A stretch of 64,000 nt of DNA from Ophthalmolycus amberensis (GCA_024529925.1 JAFEUB010000968.1:434001-498000), one strand, 5' to 3'; counted from the stretch's first letter, positions 13,348 through 37,724 are shown. Translations and numbers: made by a program. Notes: generated from the sequence alone by a model not told the origin.

Positions 13348-14204
13348 AACAAATATTTCCTGCCTCTGTCTCTGGCAGCCTTAGGCCAGCCCTCTGACTC
13401 AACCACAAAAGAAGCAAAAAGTGCAGGAAACTTGATTGAATCATGACTTCAAATGGAGGAAGAGGAAGCAAACTAGACAAATCCGTATTCATCTGATAAA
13501 ACAGCTAATTTTCAACCTGATTTTTGGTGCTTGAATTTCATTACTTTCTTTACAAAATACAAAAATGAGGTGACACAAAAACACAAATTACAAAAGATGT
13601 CCTCTAAATTCGATCATTTCTCGTAGCTTTCTAGTACCACTAACTTGAATACTGTTGTCCTTCCTTTCTAATCTCCTCGCACTTAAAAGTTGAACTTTTT
13701 AAAAGGTAAACTCTCTTTCTAACAACATGCCCTCTCATAAATGACGATCTGCACAGTTGGTAAATATCCCCACAGCAGCCGATCTCAACACACCTCGTAG
13801 TCATACATGGATTCCCCCAAATCAAACACGCCCAGAGAGAAACCTGTGATTCATCGTTTCCTCAGGTAAACATTACTAACCCTACAGAGCCACATTCAGG
13901 AGAGGAAAGATCAGCCTGACTTGAGTTTAAATGTAGTAGGTACCACTCAGTCAACTGGATTCCATTGGGTAGTCTAAGTAACACACGTTTAAGCAAACAG
14001 AAAAATGAATAAATAAGGTCAACACAAAGGTTTCAAGTAGCCGACAGATCATGTAACTTAATATCAAAACAGTCATCTTTGATCTCTTAGAGAAGCTTTA
14101 TTTAACCCTTTGAGGAGTCTGTGACGTTGTGCTTAGAGGAGATCCAAGAGTTTCCAAAGATAGCACATCATATGTCAGGTAGGACTTTGTGGAAATGTGC
14201 ATAA

Positions 14205-14300
14205 ATTGAACTCAACTTCATTTATTTATATCGCACCTATCATACAAACATGCAGCCCAACGTGCTTCGCATAGAGTAAAAATAACAAAATGTATTTAAT
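14205..14300. mobile_element. Short retroelement-tail relic
   Basis: The wording TTCATTTATTTATATCGCAC followed by CAACGTGCTTCGCATAGAG resembles the common fish repeat end of the form 'TTTATATAGC...AAGTGCTTTACA'. Only about 100 bases remain. This is resemblance from memory; a repeat-library search would decide it. Confidence 0.35.
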
Positions 14301-14462
14301 TTTAAATCTATGAATAAGAGTCAAATGAAATAAACACCTGGGTTTCAAATTATGTAAAAGAAACATTACAGCTTAAAAACTAAGGCACATGTCACCAATA
14401 TTCTATTCAATGGTGCAGCTTTGGGTGAATATCATGCAGCTTCAATGAGCTGGAACGAGCAC

Positions 14463-14483
14463 TATATATATATATATATATAT
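14463..14483. repeat. TA microsatellite
   Basis: An uninterrupted TA run in intergenic DNA. Confidence 0.85.
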
Positions 14484-17187
14484 GATACTGTCACACAGTG
14501 TGACGTAAGGCGAGTTAACTTTGTGAAAGGGTTGTTGATAGCATCTGTAAGTGGAGCAGCCCGAGCTACTTTATTGGGCTTCGAGGGACCTCTTCTGGGG
14601 AAACAAACGCATCACAGTGAGGTCTCAGCCTTCCCTCTCTCCATCGTGTGGCCAGGCGAGGCAACACCAAGAGGGTTCGTTACCTTTTAACTGTAGTTTA
14701 GAAAAAACTCAAGACAGACGTGTAGTAAAACTTTTATTCATGTTTTTCCAAGTCAAAAAACAAACAGAACAGAGATACAGAGAGTGAGATAATGAATCGA
14801 TTTCTATACAGTGGCAATTTCAAGTTAAACCTTCTTTTGCAGAGACATGTGAAGTCTTTCCTCAGTTTGGAACCCTGTCTCGCCCTCAGACGCATACTAA
14901 CTCCACAAGCATACACGCATTCACACAACCTGGGAGTCCTGATGTGACTGGACAGCACACAGTTAAGACAACAGGATTAGATGCAAGCATGGTGGACAAA
15001 AATACCACAATGTCTGGGGGGGGGCTTAGGTCCACCACAATATCTAGAAGTGCATTTACCAACCCTGCTTTGTCTCAAAAAGGCTAGAAGATGCAGTCAT
15101 GACGAATCATTTAAACATTTTCAGAACAAAACCCAAAAGATTACTGGCTGTGTTTCATTTCCCTCAGGACTCCCAGTCAGATCCAAAATGTCTCTCTCCC
15201 CCCCCCCCCCACATGATTCCCCTCATCACTGGTACATACACTGGTAGAAAAAAGAAACACTGATTTCAGAAATGAGGATCACTTGTGGATGAAGAGGGAA
15301 GAGACCCAGCTAGTTAGAGAAATTCAGAAACCGCGTCGACAGATGCAAATGGAACGAGGAGGGAATAAATGTTTCCATCGTCATCATCAGGCGCACAGAC
15401 GGTTCCCGAACACAATCAAACTAGGTGGAGCCGTGTGACAAAGCACCCATATCCAAAAAGAAAGTTCGCACTAATGTAGTGGGTAAGGATTTTTTTTTTT
15501 TTTTTTTTTAACAGAGGCCAAAAGTGCTGTTTCTTTGGACAATCTCTGCTTAAAAGAAATAAAATGTTCTATGGCGTTGAAAAGAAAAAAGGCCAGCAGG
15601 AGGACAAATATTGCCCTCTGGCGTCCCGAGAAGTGAAAACCCCCGAACTCTCCCTTTAACTGAAGCGACGTCACCACCTGGGGGGACAGCATGCAATTCG
15701 CTAGTAAAAAAGGAGAAAAAAAAGAGCCGTTGCCGTCATGGCCGACACATCAAACTGTCGAGAACGGGGGAGGAAAAAATAAAACGCACTCCCCTCCGTC
15801 CCCTGCCCCTTCATCCACAGTACACAAACATGAGCCTGCTAACAGGTTTACGGTCACCAGAAGAAAACAAGAGAAAAGCCAAAAAACAAAAACTAGTTTT
15901 CCTGTATTCATATTCACACGGAATAGTATTTAACTTTCTTTCTTAAATAAATCGAGTAGTCCAAATAAACCTGTGTACACGTCAGCTATCAGAAATGAGA
16001 GCGAGATCACCGAGGTGTGGGCGGGATTTGAAACAAATTTAAACCTAAAGCTCGATTAAAATGTATTAACATGTGCTACTCATGCAAACAATGACGGAAG
16101 CACCAACGCCGAAACTAGTGTCCCTCGTCCACGTGTGCTCCGCTTCCTCCTAGAAACAAAATTAAAGACAGAATAATCACTTGTTTTATTTATAAATCTT
16201 TAAATTCCCAACTCAAGGAAAGAATTTTATCTGGAAAAGTGTTTGTTTTTTTTTGTCTCCAAATGGTGCAGGACAAGAAGATGCTGGTGGCTGTTTAACG
16301 ACATCTTTCGGGGTTTTGTCTTTGGAGCGTGAAGGCGAAGCGGGGAGGGCGATGGTGGCGACAGACACCGGTGTAGTTAATGACGGTCAACAGGGAAAGT
16401 TATTCTTTCCTGCAAGCCAGTTTCTCTCTCCTATCACGTATGCATTTCTGCTGACCCAACCACGTATCAAACACCTAAAGCTCCATCTTTGAGCCGCGAA
16501 ACATCCCCACACTGTACTTTTACAGAAGCAGCTACGGTCTAACTACCGGTAGGTGAAATATGCAGTGAACAAAGTCTAAACCTCCTTGATTTTCTTTAGA
16601 GCTTATGCTTTAGTGATGAATACAATCCTCTTTTCAAAAGGCTTTTGGCAAAATGTACACTTTCCACAACTACACACCCGACACTTAGAGAACGAGAGAG
16701 AGAGAGACTGGATGCAGTACACTATTAAGTTAAAAAGGGACCTCTTCTCCCCGTTACGTGTTCACCACATCTTCCTCTCCTTTTCATTCCCTCTTTTTCA
16801 GTTTCGCCCCAACACCTCGTGAAAATTTAAAAAAACTATTTCAAAAGGCAGCCTTTTTCCCCCCTCCTTCAGGCAGAGCAGTCAAGTCTTTCACACAATA
16901 GTTTTAACAATGTGGTAAAGGTGGGTGGGGGGGGGGGGGGGGTCTGATGGTAAAGACGGGAGCATGACAGAGGTCCCAAAGGAGAGATTTCCCCAAAAGA
17001 GAAACAATCACAATTAGGACCCCTGTGGCTAGAAGCACCGCCACCTCCAGCTGGTTTAAAAAGGTGCTGTCCTTCAGGTGTCCACCCACGAGGTGTCGGG
17101 GTTCCTTCAAGTGTCCACCGTGAGGTGACGGGTTCCTTCAGCTGCCGCCCCCCCCCCCTCCTCCTCCTCCTCCTCCTCTGCGGCGCA

Positions 17188-26902
<9,715 letters not shown>

Positions 26903-27620
26903 CCTGTGTATTCAAAGAGACGCGTCCTTCCTCGGCACGCCGCTTTGTGAGCAGGAACAGCCTTTAAATTGCCACCACGACTCTGGTCAGTCCGCCAACG
27001 GTGACCGGAAAGTCTCCGAAGGCGATATCTCAGGGACCGCTGCTGCCGTTAGCCTTTATAACCAAGTTACTACTGTTTAGGTCCTAAGTATGATGGCTAC
27101 CGACTGTTCCCTTCCCTTTTTTGATCTCCCCTCTGGAGCGCTCTGAGCGCTTCTGAATGTGAAGCGGCTCAACGCTTGGTTTTATAGACTGAGTACATAC
27201 TACGGGGTTGCAGACTCAGAAAGACAGGGGCTGACTCTTCGGAGGGTGGGACATGGATCTCCGTCGTAAAACGCTCATTGGCCATTCAAGACAGTTGTAT
27301 GAATAAGTAATTTGGTTACACGTACAGCCAATCAGAGAGCACGTTTATTTTTTTAACGAATCAGAATCATAGGCGGGTGTTGAGTTAATATAAACTCACC
27401 CTGATTGGCTTTATTAAAACAGTGTAGGCGGTGCTTCGTATGCTTTGCATGTGAAATATGAATATCCAATTAAAACCCTCTCGATTCGTCCGTTTTCTTA
27501 TTAATATTGATGAGTACAAAATAGACGACCAATGGCTATGAAGAAATGAACATTCTTAGAATAATTTCAACAAAACCCGCCCTTCCTCCGATGTTTGCCG
27601 AATGTGGCCGATGTGAATTT
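26903..27620. promoter_or_regulatory. CCAAT-rich promoter region upstream of polr2a
   Basis: Five CCAAT/ATTGG pentamers lie at 27277-27281, 27328-27332, 27404-27408, 27466-27470 and 27529-27533, spaced about 51 to 76 bases. That is the arrangement expected of an NF-Y-type promoter. A TATAAAC lies at about 27389 and a TTTGCAT octamer-like word at about 27444. polr2a is transcribed leftwards from here. Rightward transcription toward zbtb4 is possible but not shown. Confidence 0.45.
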
Positions 27621-30600
27621 CTTCCCTCAGAGCAAAAATAAAAAAAATCTCTGTTGTCCCGTTCGTCTCGCTGTAGATCAGCCTGGGCTCTAAGAAAAGA
27701 GGCTCAGGGCTGAGGCCTGTTAAGACCTTTGATTAAACAGGGGGAAATAGTCAAAATACACGATATTTTCATCTCGAAACACTGTATCATGGATTAGCTT
27801 TTATCTACTTTAGAAACACATCGACTTCTCGGGTTTTCGTCCTCTGCATTTTTGGATCTCTCGGACTTTGTTGCAAGCCTCGGACTCGCCTGGGAGTGAT
27901 GTCCGGCCAGTGGACTGGATTTTCCGTACGCCCTACAGGAAAGTCTGGGGGAAGCCTTAACTGTTCATTCAACATGATTTTTTAAACAACCTTTGACAAT
28001 TTTTACACGAACATGTTCTGTGTGTAATTGACTTGCAATTATTTTGTTAATTTGTTTTTATGTATTTTTCTTTTATTGTTAAAATGTAAGACATTGTCGA
28101 AGGCCACGTTTCGAAAGCAGTCTGAAATACCGTCGTTTTGGCGGTTAAAGCTAAGTAACATTCGTTTGTAATATCAGTTCTCTGTGTATTGGATTGCCCA
28201 CTAACTCATTCATGTCTCAAAAGCATGATTGCTAGTAGTAATTTACGAGCTAACTGAATACATTGTTAAATACAAACGTTTTTCCTCTCTTAGCATTGTA
28301 GCTATCTCGTTAGCTTCACTTAGCTTAACGGCTACTTTGCCGACAACGACCGTATGTCCCCTGCTGTTTGTTTGATTTTACACAATCGCAACATTTATTG
28401 TGCGTAGCTAATGTTGTTGGCTTTAGATGTTTTATGGACCGTGTTAAAGTGGCGTTATGCTCAGAAGATGTCTTAATATAACAAGGTAAAGTAGCCAGTA
28501 ATGAACGTTAAGGGACAAAACGTTTAGCTAAGCTAGCTGCCCACCAGTAACCTAATTATTAGCTGAGTAAAGCCCTGGTCTTGCGAGTAAACTTCTGTCT
28601 CAGTGTAAAGGCTGTAACGTTAGTTCACGGGTATGTGGTGAAGCAATGGTGGTATGTGCTGTGTTTATAACGTTGCATTGAGGACATAAATAAGGGCTAT
28701 TCTAGCTAGCATTGTTGGATTCCAGTAGCACCCAACATGGCGGTGTTTGACGATATGCTTCTTGTTGTGAACGAGAAAAATGGAGTCTGGGATATTCTTG
28801 TTAGCTAACTTGACTGGACACATAACTGCGCATTTTCACAAAATGTCGAGCTTTAAATAAGAAGCGGCTGTGTGAATGTTTTATTACATTCATTTTAACG
28901 TGATGGGATATAAACTTTGCTAGCTATTATCGTTATTTCAGTGGTCTTGACTCTGTCTGTTTGAAGTTAGAACCATTAGTCTGTTATTGAAAGGAGAAGC
29001 TTGCCGTTTCGTCAAATCAACTGTTTTTACAGCTGATTTGACAGTGAATATGACTGTAAATGTATCCCACTCTTTACCCAATCTTTTGATTCGTTGAAGT
29101 TTAACGCTAGGTGTTTATAGGTTAGTTAAAACATTAATCTTGTCTCCATGGACTCAGAGATTCCGTCAGCTTGTTACACAATAGATCTATCTGGTCAGCT
29201 CTCCTTAGTAGGGCCCAAGGGAAAAAAACAAGTTTACCTGGTGTTAATGGCCCTATAATTGTCAAAAAGCAGAATGGTACACAGCGTTAATGTATGAGCC
29301 TTTTGAGACCCATAAATATCCATTGTCCCATTCAAGCAGTGTTGTTATTTGCATAAGGTGCTGAGATATATTCTTCATACATATAAAGAAGTGAAAGTAA
29401 AAGCTAGACAGTGGTTCAATCTCAATATCTGTGCTGTGATTGCAGAAACTCATTATGATTTAGTGTTTATCAAATGCAATGACTATGTAACATTTGTACT
29501 GCCTTTTGTTTAAATAAAGACACTGAACCAACATGGTGGACTGTGGGTTTGTTTTTATTCTTCAGTAATTAAACGAAATTCCTTTTAAGATAGTCATGTT
29601 GAAATGCTGCATTCATGTGTAGTAGGACAGCTTAGTTCTTTATGCTGCTACCAGCATGAGCATACCTCTTTGCCATCATGTCTTTTTGGCAGGTCCAGCA
29701 GAGAAAGACATCATTCAAGCCTAGAAGCCAAGATTGATGCCACATCTGCAGTATCCTTAAGGAGTCAAACCAAGTCATTTTAATGACTGTAAAACTGCAC
29801 GCAGGCCATGTTTGACATGTGTAGAATATGACAGTGAATCACTTTGTTCACCATGTGCCATGCAATACCATGACTATACAAAGGATTCATTATTGACCAG
29901 CTGGCTCCCTCCTCTGGCTCACACTGAGAATAATCGGCGTTTGCAAAGACATTGCACAACCCACGTTTTTCAATGCGGAAGCGAGTCCCGCCAGGCTGTC
30001 AAACGTGCTCCCTCTACTGCTGCAAGGAGGTCAGTGCACAGATGCCCCACTGTCAGGTCTGTAGTGTGCCAGGAATTCATCCACATTTGTTTGAATAGTT
30101 TAGCACTGTATGTAAAGGATTCATGCAGAAGATATCAGAAGCAATTACCTCCCATCTGCTCATAATTTGAGTGTCACAAGTGAAATATATGACAATCAAT
30201 CAGGGATTGCTTGTAAGCATGTATACCGTGCCAACAGATTTCGAGAGTAAAACTTTAAATTCAGGAAGTTAACTTGTGAGTATTTTGACACTATTATTAC
30301 TTTTACAGCATCTGATTTCTTCCTCCACCACTGGACTGCAACTAGAACATGTAAGTTTACTACATACTGGATGTTTCAAGAGCTGGAAGAGCCTTAAATA
30401 TGTGGAATTATAACTACTAATTTTAAGGCGCTAAAAGCTGATAAATACAGATTAATTATTTCACGTTTTACACGATATAGCATTGTTGTACATGTGAGAA
30501 CCCCACTGTTGACTCACCTTCGGATATATTTAAGATTTGCCTACATTTTCTGTTATTTCACTGATGGAATTGGTAATATTTTGTATTCTAATTCATTCTA

Positions 30601-33600
30601 AGTGGGGTTTTTAAGAGCCAAACATGTCTCTTTTAAAGCAGGCATCACAGTAATGTTGTAAAAAGAAAGAAAGAAGTTCTGACATTAGCTATAATTAGGT
30701 ATATTTTGAATATATATATTCATATAGTGTATATACATGTCGCAGCATGTGTTTTCCTTCCTGGGTGGGGTGAGGATTCATGTATCTAGGGGGAGCTCTT
30801 GTCTGTTGTCGAAGCCCGACAGTGTGCGTGTGTTTTCGGGGGTCGGTGGGGGAGGCAGGAAAGGGGGGAGTCGTGTAGCACAACAAAGTAGGCGAACATG
30901 GAGAGCGGGAGAAACCGACGGGCAGATGCAAAGCATGGTAGGAGGAGCAGACTCTTTATCAATCTGATTTACAATGAAAAAGCCTGAACTATAACGACAC
31001 TGGGTTAAAACAGATAACATCTCCTTTTCCTGAAACAACTCTGTTAAATAAAACATCCCTGCTGACCAATAAATAGAGACAGTCGGCCTCAGTATGTTTT
31101 GTGTTGTTTTTTTGCCTGTTATTATTATATGAATGAGAAAGGGATGTCTTCGGCTGTATTTACCGCTGTAAGTTATGCACACAGGAGGTTGTTTTCTAAT
31201 AAAAATGGGTGACGTAGTGTCGGAGGCACGCTCTCTCGGAGAGCCCACTGGAGCCGAACAGGCCGGCCCATTTCTGTCCGCTAGAGAATGTCCTGTTCTT
31301 CGGGTGTTTGTTTTGGCTGATGTCAGCCCCTGCCAAGCGTCTTCATCTTTCCTTTATCCTTTCCTTTTTTCTTTTTCTTTTTTATCGTCCACGCAGCCTT
31401 TCAGGCCTTCCAAATTCTCTCCTACTCTCTAGTTCTTTTGCGGTGCGGCTAATTTGTAGAGGACGGCCTGAAAGCAGGAATGTTAAGTCAGCCAGTGTTG
31501 TTGAGTTTTGCAGGAGATCTACGTTTTTTGTTAACGTCCTTTCAGCCTCTTCCTGGAACTATCTGGGTGCTAAATTAATTGCTCTTGATCCTACCTGGCG
31601 TTGCAATCGGCTTAGTGCTAATCTGCGGTTCTCACAGTGCAGCCAAGGCTCGTCCACGCACCGCTGCTGCACTGAGCTGCCCGCTGCTGTCTTCTCCTAA
31701 AGGTTTTGATCTCTGGCACCGTCTGTCATCCCCTTCGCCCTTTACACCATCAGTCTCCTCTTTTTGGGAAGCCTCATTTTTATGCCTCGACGCTGTGACC
31801 TCACTGAACACGGTTTGGGCCATAACTCAATAATTCATGCGCTGATTATGACCATTTCACATAAATGCCTCGTAGGCTAAAATGTGTTGACATTTTGGAC
31901 AGACATGAATAGAAACTTAAATGTTGGATGTTTCATTCTGAATGAACTCGGCCGACCTCTTTCCTGTAAAGTCCACCCTTGTAGTCACATGATGCTTCTC
32001 CTCATTTTGTTGTCTGAACCTCCCACTTTGCGCTCAAACCTTCATATTTTCTCAGACTCCTTTCTTCAGCTCTCTCATCTTCCCTCCCTTGCTGCCTTTT
32101 CCTTCACCCCTCTCTCTTTCTTGCACACTAAAGCCTCAGAGGTGGCCACATGCTGCCTGCAGTGGCTCTCGCCTGGGCTCGCCCTGCCTCCTTTCCTCAC
32201 TTTTTTTTTTGTCTTTAGTTTCTCTGCTGTTTTGTTTCCTTTGGCATGATGCCACTGCCTCAAACCATCTGTCGTTTCTTCTCTTTTTTTCTGTTTTAAC
32301 ACTTTTCTTTTCCCCATTCTTCTCATGTCAGTGCAACTATTAGTGATTTGTCCCTATTTATTTATGTTTTTTGATCACAGGATAAGTTGACCTCCTACCC
32401 TGAGCATCGTTTTGTTTTGTTTTCTTTCTCATCCGCAAGACTTTCTCAGCTCCCCGTCTTTCCGGAAGGTTCTGATTGAAGTGCTATTTAAAGAGGCACG
32501 CCGGGGGGGAAAAAGCAGGCTTGTTTACAGTACAGTGCCCTCCAAATACAGGCCCTCTAGAAACAGGAAGTACCGTCGGCCCGAAGCGCAGCAGCACACA
32601 GCGTCAGCCAGCACGCAGCCATTTCCTCCTCCTCCTCCTCCTCCTCCTCCTCATGACCGAGCAGAGGCTCCAGCAAAACAACCCTCACGCTTATCTGAGA
32701 ATTATGCACCCCTCCCCTCCGCTGCCCGTCCTCCTGAATGGCGCACATACACAGCAGGCTTTTCACCCCTCCACCGTGTCCTATCTCGCTTTCTCCCATT
32801 CTCTTATGCCAACACCCCCCCCCCCCCCCCCCTCACCACTCTCCCTCCAACCGTCTCTTCGCCAGTACAGCATGCCTGAGTAGCTGCCTGGAGATGGAGG
32901 AGCTAATTAATTTGATTTAGCCGTCCTCTCTCGCTCTCTCTGGCAGTGGAAAAACCAGCCGTCCGTCCCCCTCCCTCCTCAACACCGTATCAGGCACCCC
33001 TCCCAGATGATTTTCCACCTATCCTTTCCAGTCTCCTTTGGCAACATCCACACTCCGAAACTCCTCTCTTCCTTCTTCTTTTGCTTTTTATATTTCCTGT
33101 TACACAACCATATTTTGCCAGCTGTTTGTTGCGTATCAAAGTAAATAGCATTCCAGCTGTAACTCCCTTGTGTGGCCTTAACCCATCTAATTCCTTTTTA
33201 TTTTTTATTTCAGCATTTTATGTTGTGTTTGTGTGACTCAGCACAAACACGCTTGTCATAGCTCAATGCGTCTGAGGCCGGCCTGCGTGATGAAACACCC
33301 CTCTTCTGTCATTTGATATCCTGATGGAGCCGCCCACTGAGTTATATTTGAAAGAAAAAAAGTCACAACTGTATAACTGTCTTACATCACTTGTCGTCAT
33401 AACTCCACGAATCCTTCCGGCGCTTTCATCCGGCACACTATATAGAAATAGTCTCAATTTGGCGGCGTGCGGATTGTGGACATCTGCTCAGGATGGCCTC
33501 TATGGCATACGCGTGTTTTAGTCCTTCAGAGTTGTCTTGCAGAAAAGGGGGGGGGGGGGGGGTGCAGTGTTGAACTCGCTGACTCTACTGAAAATTAAAA

Positions 33601-35363
33601 AATCCCTGAACTTTTTGTCAGATGTAACATTTAGCTGCTGATATTCTGCAATAATATTTTATTGGATGCTGCCCTCTTCACACAAACCGATATGAATATG
33701 CATGTTTGACATATATCTGGCTCGTAACAATACACAGTCGAGTAACACAGCAACACATGCATTTCCTGGTCTTTACCATCGGACTGCTTCCTTGACATTT
33801 GTTTTTGTAAACAGCTGAGAAGTGTACGCTCGGGACATGTCCCAGCACGCTCGTCTTTCCCTACTTCAAGGGCGGTTTCATCAAGTTACCCACTGTACCG
33901 CCCCCTAGTGTCTGTGAAACAACGCTGAGGGCTTAAGCACCCTGTCGTCCGTGTGCGTGTGTGCCTACAAATGTAAACATTTGTCACGCTTATCGGAACA
34001 TGTACTTGCAGAGCATGCATGTGCTCTGGTTTCACTCCACCTCTGTCCTCCTGTGTGCAGGCTACAGGCGCAGGAATCGCTGTGTCGTCCCTCGTGAAGC
34101 CTCTGCTCTCTCTTTAAGAAGCCACGGACATTTGAACTCCTCCAGCGCCGTTTGACTTCCCACTTTGATCTCAGTCCAAGTCAGCTGGAGAGCAGGTTAG
34201 TTGTCTTTTCTTTTTTTTGAGAGAGAGAGAGAGAGAGCACTGAGGATGTTTACCAACCCTTGAGCATGCCTCAGGAAATATTCACACATATGTATCCGAA
34301 GGATTCAGAAGAAACGCATATTGGCACTGATTGTGTAACAGTTATCTCTATTCTGTATTTTTTCTGATCTCTAAAATATCTGATACCTGATGTGCACGTC
34401 AAATCCCTTCCTTATCAAATATAATAATAACATGAAAGGGTTTACAGGGATGAATCCACAGATGATTATAACTAGACTTTCTATATTTGTCGCGGTCACA
34501 GCTTGGTTTTGCTGCCCCCATGTGGCCAAAAAAAATCACCCGCTGCAGGTTTGAGGCCTAGGTGTTGAATTAATGTAATCTTACCGCCATAAAACATTTG
34601 CAAAAGATGTTTGAAATGTTTTGAAGTTGTTTTAGATCAACTTGCGGCCTTCTTCTCCTCTATTGTTCGCACATCGCTACATCAACGTTGTCAACTGTTA
34701 CTGCCCTTCACAGCCGGCAGAAATGTGTTTTACTTTGCCCCCATCGCGTGTGCATGTGTTTCGTCATGCTGGTGGACCACGACAAACCAACAATACAAGG
34801 ACTCGCTGTTCAAAACATTGCTCCTACAGCGCTGTCAGCGAGCAAACACTCAGCAGGGGGCCTTTAACTGCACCATTTACTCAAGTGTGTGTGATTTCTA
34901 TGATAATTGTGCTCGTTTTTTCTTTTTTTATATATATTTTATTCTTTAGATAATCAATTATGCTGTTGGAAAAAAAAAGAATATAAAATAAATGTATTTT
35001 AGCCTGCTGGTTGTAAACGCATTAAGGCCCTAGACTGGATTTAATACTAATCTCAAGACTAAATATTGAAAGTCTAATGGCTTATATTTTCCACCAAGAT
35101 GGCTTCCTTAGTTCCTCCATCTTTGTGTATTCAGATGTGCGTGTCGCTTGGTAGCACAGCATGAAAAGCTATGATCACGTTTGGCCAAACATCCGTGAAT
35201 AGGGGCGGCTGGACTACGGGGGCAGCCTCTGAATACAGAGTTTGTGGCCGGCTGCAGCCGCAGGACAATGCCTGCACACATGTGTGGGCCGAGTGGTCGC
35301 ACTCCTGCGACACACACACACACACGCACGCACGCTATTGTTTTTGCCAACGGGCAATCTGCG

Positions 35364-35398
<35 letters not shown>

Positions 35399-36000
35399 GA
35401 CTCTTTCTTTTGCTTTTTAATTTTACTGTCCTATCCTGAAGCTGCTCACAACTGCTGTCATGTGTCACCTCCACACACACCCAGCATGCTTTGAGAGCGT
35501 GGAGGACGGGGGGGGGGGGGGGGGGAGGGAGAAAAGAAAAAGTTCATCTAACTCCCAACAGCCGGAGAGGTCACAGGAACAACACCCAATCCCAGAGAGG
35601 TTCCCATGGAGACAAGTGTGGCAGCGTACAATGAGGGTAGGAGAGAGTGATGAAAGAGGGGGGGAGAGACAGGGAGGAGGGCGGGCTGTTGGCGTCAAGG
35701 TTCAGTTGGTGGGTACTGGGGGGGGGGGGAGTCGGGGGGGTAACAGCTCTACTCAAAAGGACAGTGGGAAGTATAATAGTGTTGAAGCATAGCAGTGTTA
35801 GAACATTCTTCCACCCCTCCTCACATTTTTCTCCCCTATTGTTCCAGCTGATAGAATACCTCCCGATCTGAGGCCGGCGAGCGGCCGGCGGAGGGAGAAC
35901 AGAGATATGTGGAATTTCCACTGACCATGACGTGCGAGGCCGAGAGCAACCAGAACGGGGGAGAGTTGTTGTTGTTGTTGTTGTTGTGAGGCCTTTTGCA
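27621..36000. other. Gene-free upstream region, left part
   Basis: No conserved coding exon is visible on either strand. Words such as GTTAGC and GCTAGC are frequent at 28250-28930. A CTCCTC run lies at 32625-32652 and G runs at about 33548-33562, 35508-35526 and 35721-35738. CA runs lie near 35311-35327 and 35368-35395. A plus-strand AATAAA sits near 29513, so a short non-coding transcript may end there; nothing else supports one. Confidence 0.4.
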
Positions 36001-37579
36001 TGGATACGGATGAATCGGAAGTGATAACCATCTGCAGGACTTGATGGTGATGCAGTGGCGCCGTTGTTTTTGGTGAGGGGAGGTCGTAAAACAAAACCAG
36101 GAGCTCGTCAGCGCGGTAGTTTAGGTCACATATGTCAGACTCGGATACAACCGCTGACGTAAAAGCAGTTGATTGACAGGAACGGCATCGTCGCTGATGG
36201 CACATGAGCCCTTTTTCGCTGAGGTCGTGGACAACCGTAGAGTGTCCCTGACCCAGGTTTTGTCCTCGTCTCTTCACCTTTATTCCTTGTTCTCTTTCAA
36301 AGAGCCGCTCCGCTGATTTTACATATGAAAAAAAAAAACGGTTTACTCGTCGTGGGATGTACGGCTGAGCCTGTGAAAACCGTTGCATAATGTCTGAAAG
36401 GGTGCTTTAAGAAAATAAGATTGTGTTCTGGCAGCCATTATGGGAACACCGCATTAGCACAGGGGGCCAAAAAAAACTTGATCCTCAGTCCCAGTTCACC
36501 AAATTCAAAACAGGCCAAATGCGATTTGCAACGTAACTTTCATACATTTCAAACCGCTTCCACCGTGCCCACGCATTAGCATGCAGCGACCACCATTTGT
36601 GTAATGCGATGCCGCCACCATTTGCGACGTGTGTAAGCAGTATTTGCAAATAACTTTTTCTGCAACCAAAGTCATTTAGCACCACACTGTGATGGGCTAT
36701 CGAATGTGTGCAAATACGGTGGGTAACTGTTTACTTTGTAGTTGTCAAGATGGATGGAATTATTGTCACGATGACAACTTTTCAAAGTGGTCCCATCAGC
36801 CCATAGCGTTGTTCTCACAAAGTGCAATTTTGGATCTGAAGGCCCGTCTAGGTTAGAAACTGAGGAAGTAGAGTGTGAAACACAGGGGAACTTTCCAGTC
36901 CAGTGAAAGGTGCAATCAAGTTGCATCTTGGGAAATGTAGGATCCAGCATTATTGGTGCTTGGCCCATACTAGAGACTTTACGTCTGGCTATCTTGGCCT
37001 CCATTGCTTCGATGTTGACCGTTCTTTTTTCAATCCGTCTCTCGTAAGTCCCTGAACTTTATCTAAGTGCAACGCTAAACCGCTGGAGTGCCCCTTTAAT
37101 GACCCATTTCTCCCTCAACTTCACTTGTTTCACAGAGTGCTCCCATCCGCCATTAGGCTACCGGCAGTTTGTCCTCTCTCTGTCTCCTTGTCTCTCTCGC
37201 ACACTCTCCTCTCACTCCCTGTCTGCGTGTCCGTCCGTCCGTCCTTGTGCCCAGGTTTTTTGAGTTGGCGTGGTTCCTGTTTGTTTTCAGCCATTTTGGG
37301 GACTTGCAGTGCTCGTAACAAACTGCTTAAATGGCGTCCTCTTGCTTGCTCTCCCACTCTGTCTCCCTCTGCCTCTCCCTCCCTCTCCCTATCGCTGGGC
37401 TTTGTGTATATAAAGTAGTGTGTGTGTGTGCATGTCTGAATGTGTGTGTAGAGAAAGGGGGAGAGGGAACAACACTTCCAAATAAAAAGAAGATTGGATT
37501 CAGTGGGGTGGGGGGGATTCACTTGCTGGAAAAAAAAAGAGCAAAAACACTAAGAATCGTGTGTCGGAGGCAAAAACTG

Positions 37580-37686
37580 GAGTGAGAGAAAGAGAGGGCA
37601 AGAAAGAAAGGGGGAGTGAGAGAGAGAGCAAGCAAGTTCGAGTGTGAGAATCGCTCCTGCCCTCTGTCGTCACACACTGCTGCCTG

Positions 37687-37724
<38 letters not shown>

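Larger units (their letters stand above)
13346..17187. other. Intergenic region between polr2a and capg
   Basis: No protein gene is seen. The right part must contain the polr2a 3' UTR; minus-strand AATAAA signals lie at about 16184 and 14732, and I cannot tell which is used. It also holds a TA run at 14463-14483, a C run at 15189-15200, a T run at 15490-15509 and a G run near 16928-16942. Confidence 0.5.

Noticed and set aside
36485..37004. Two minus-strand open frames of 66 and 110 codons
   Set aside because: No domain or splice signals, and sequence resembles degenerate intergenic DNA.
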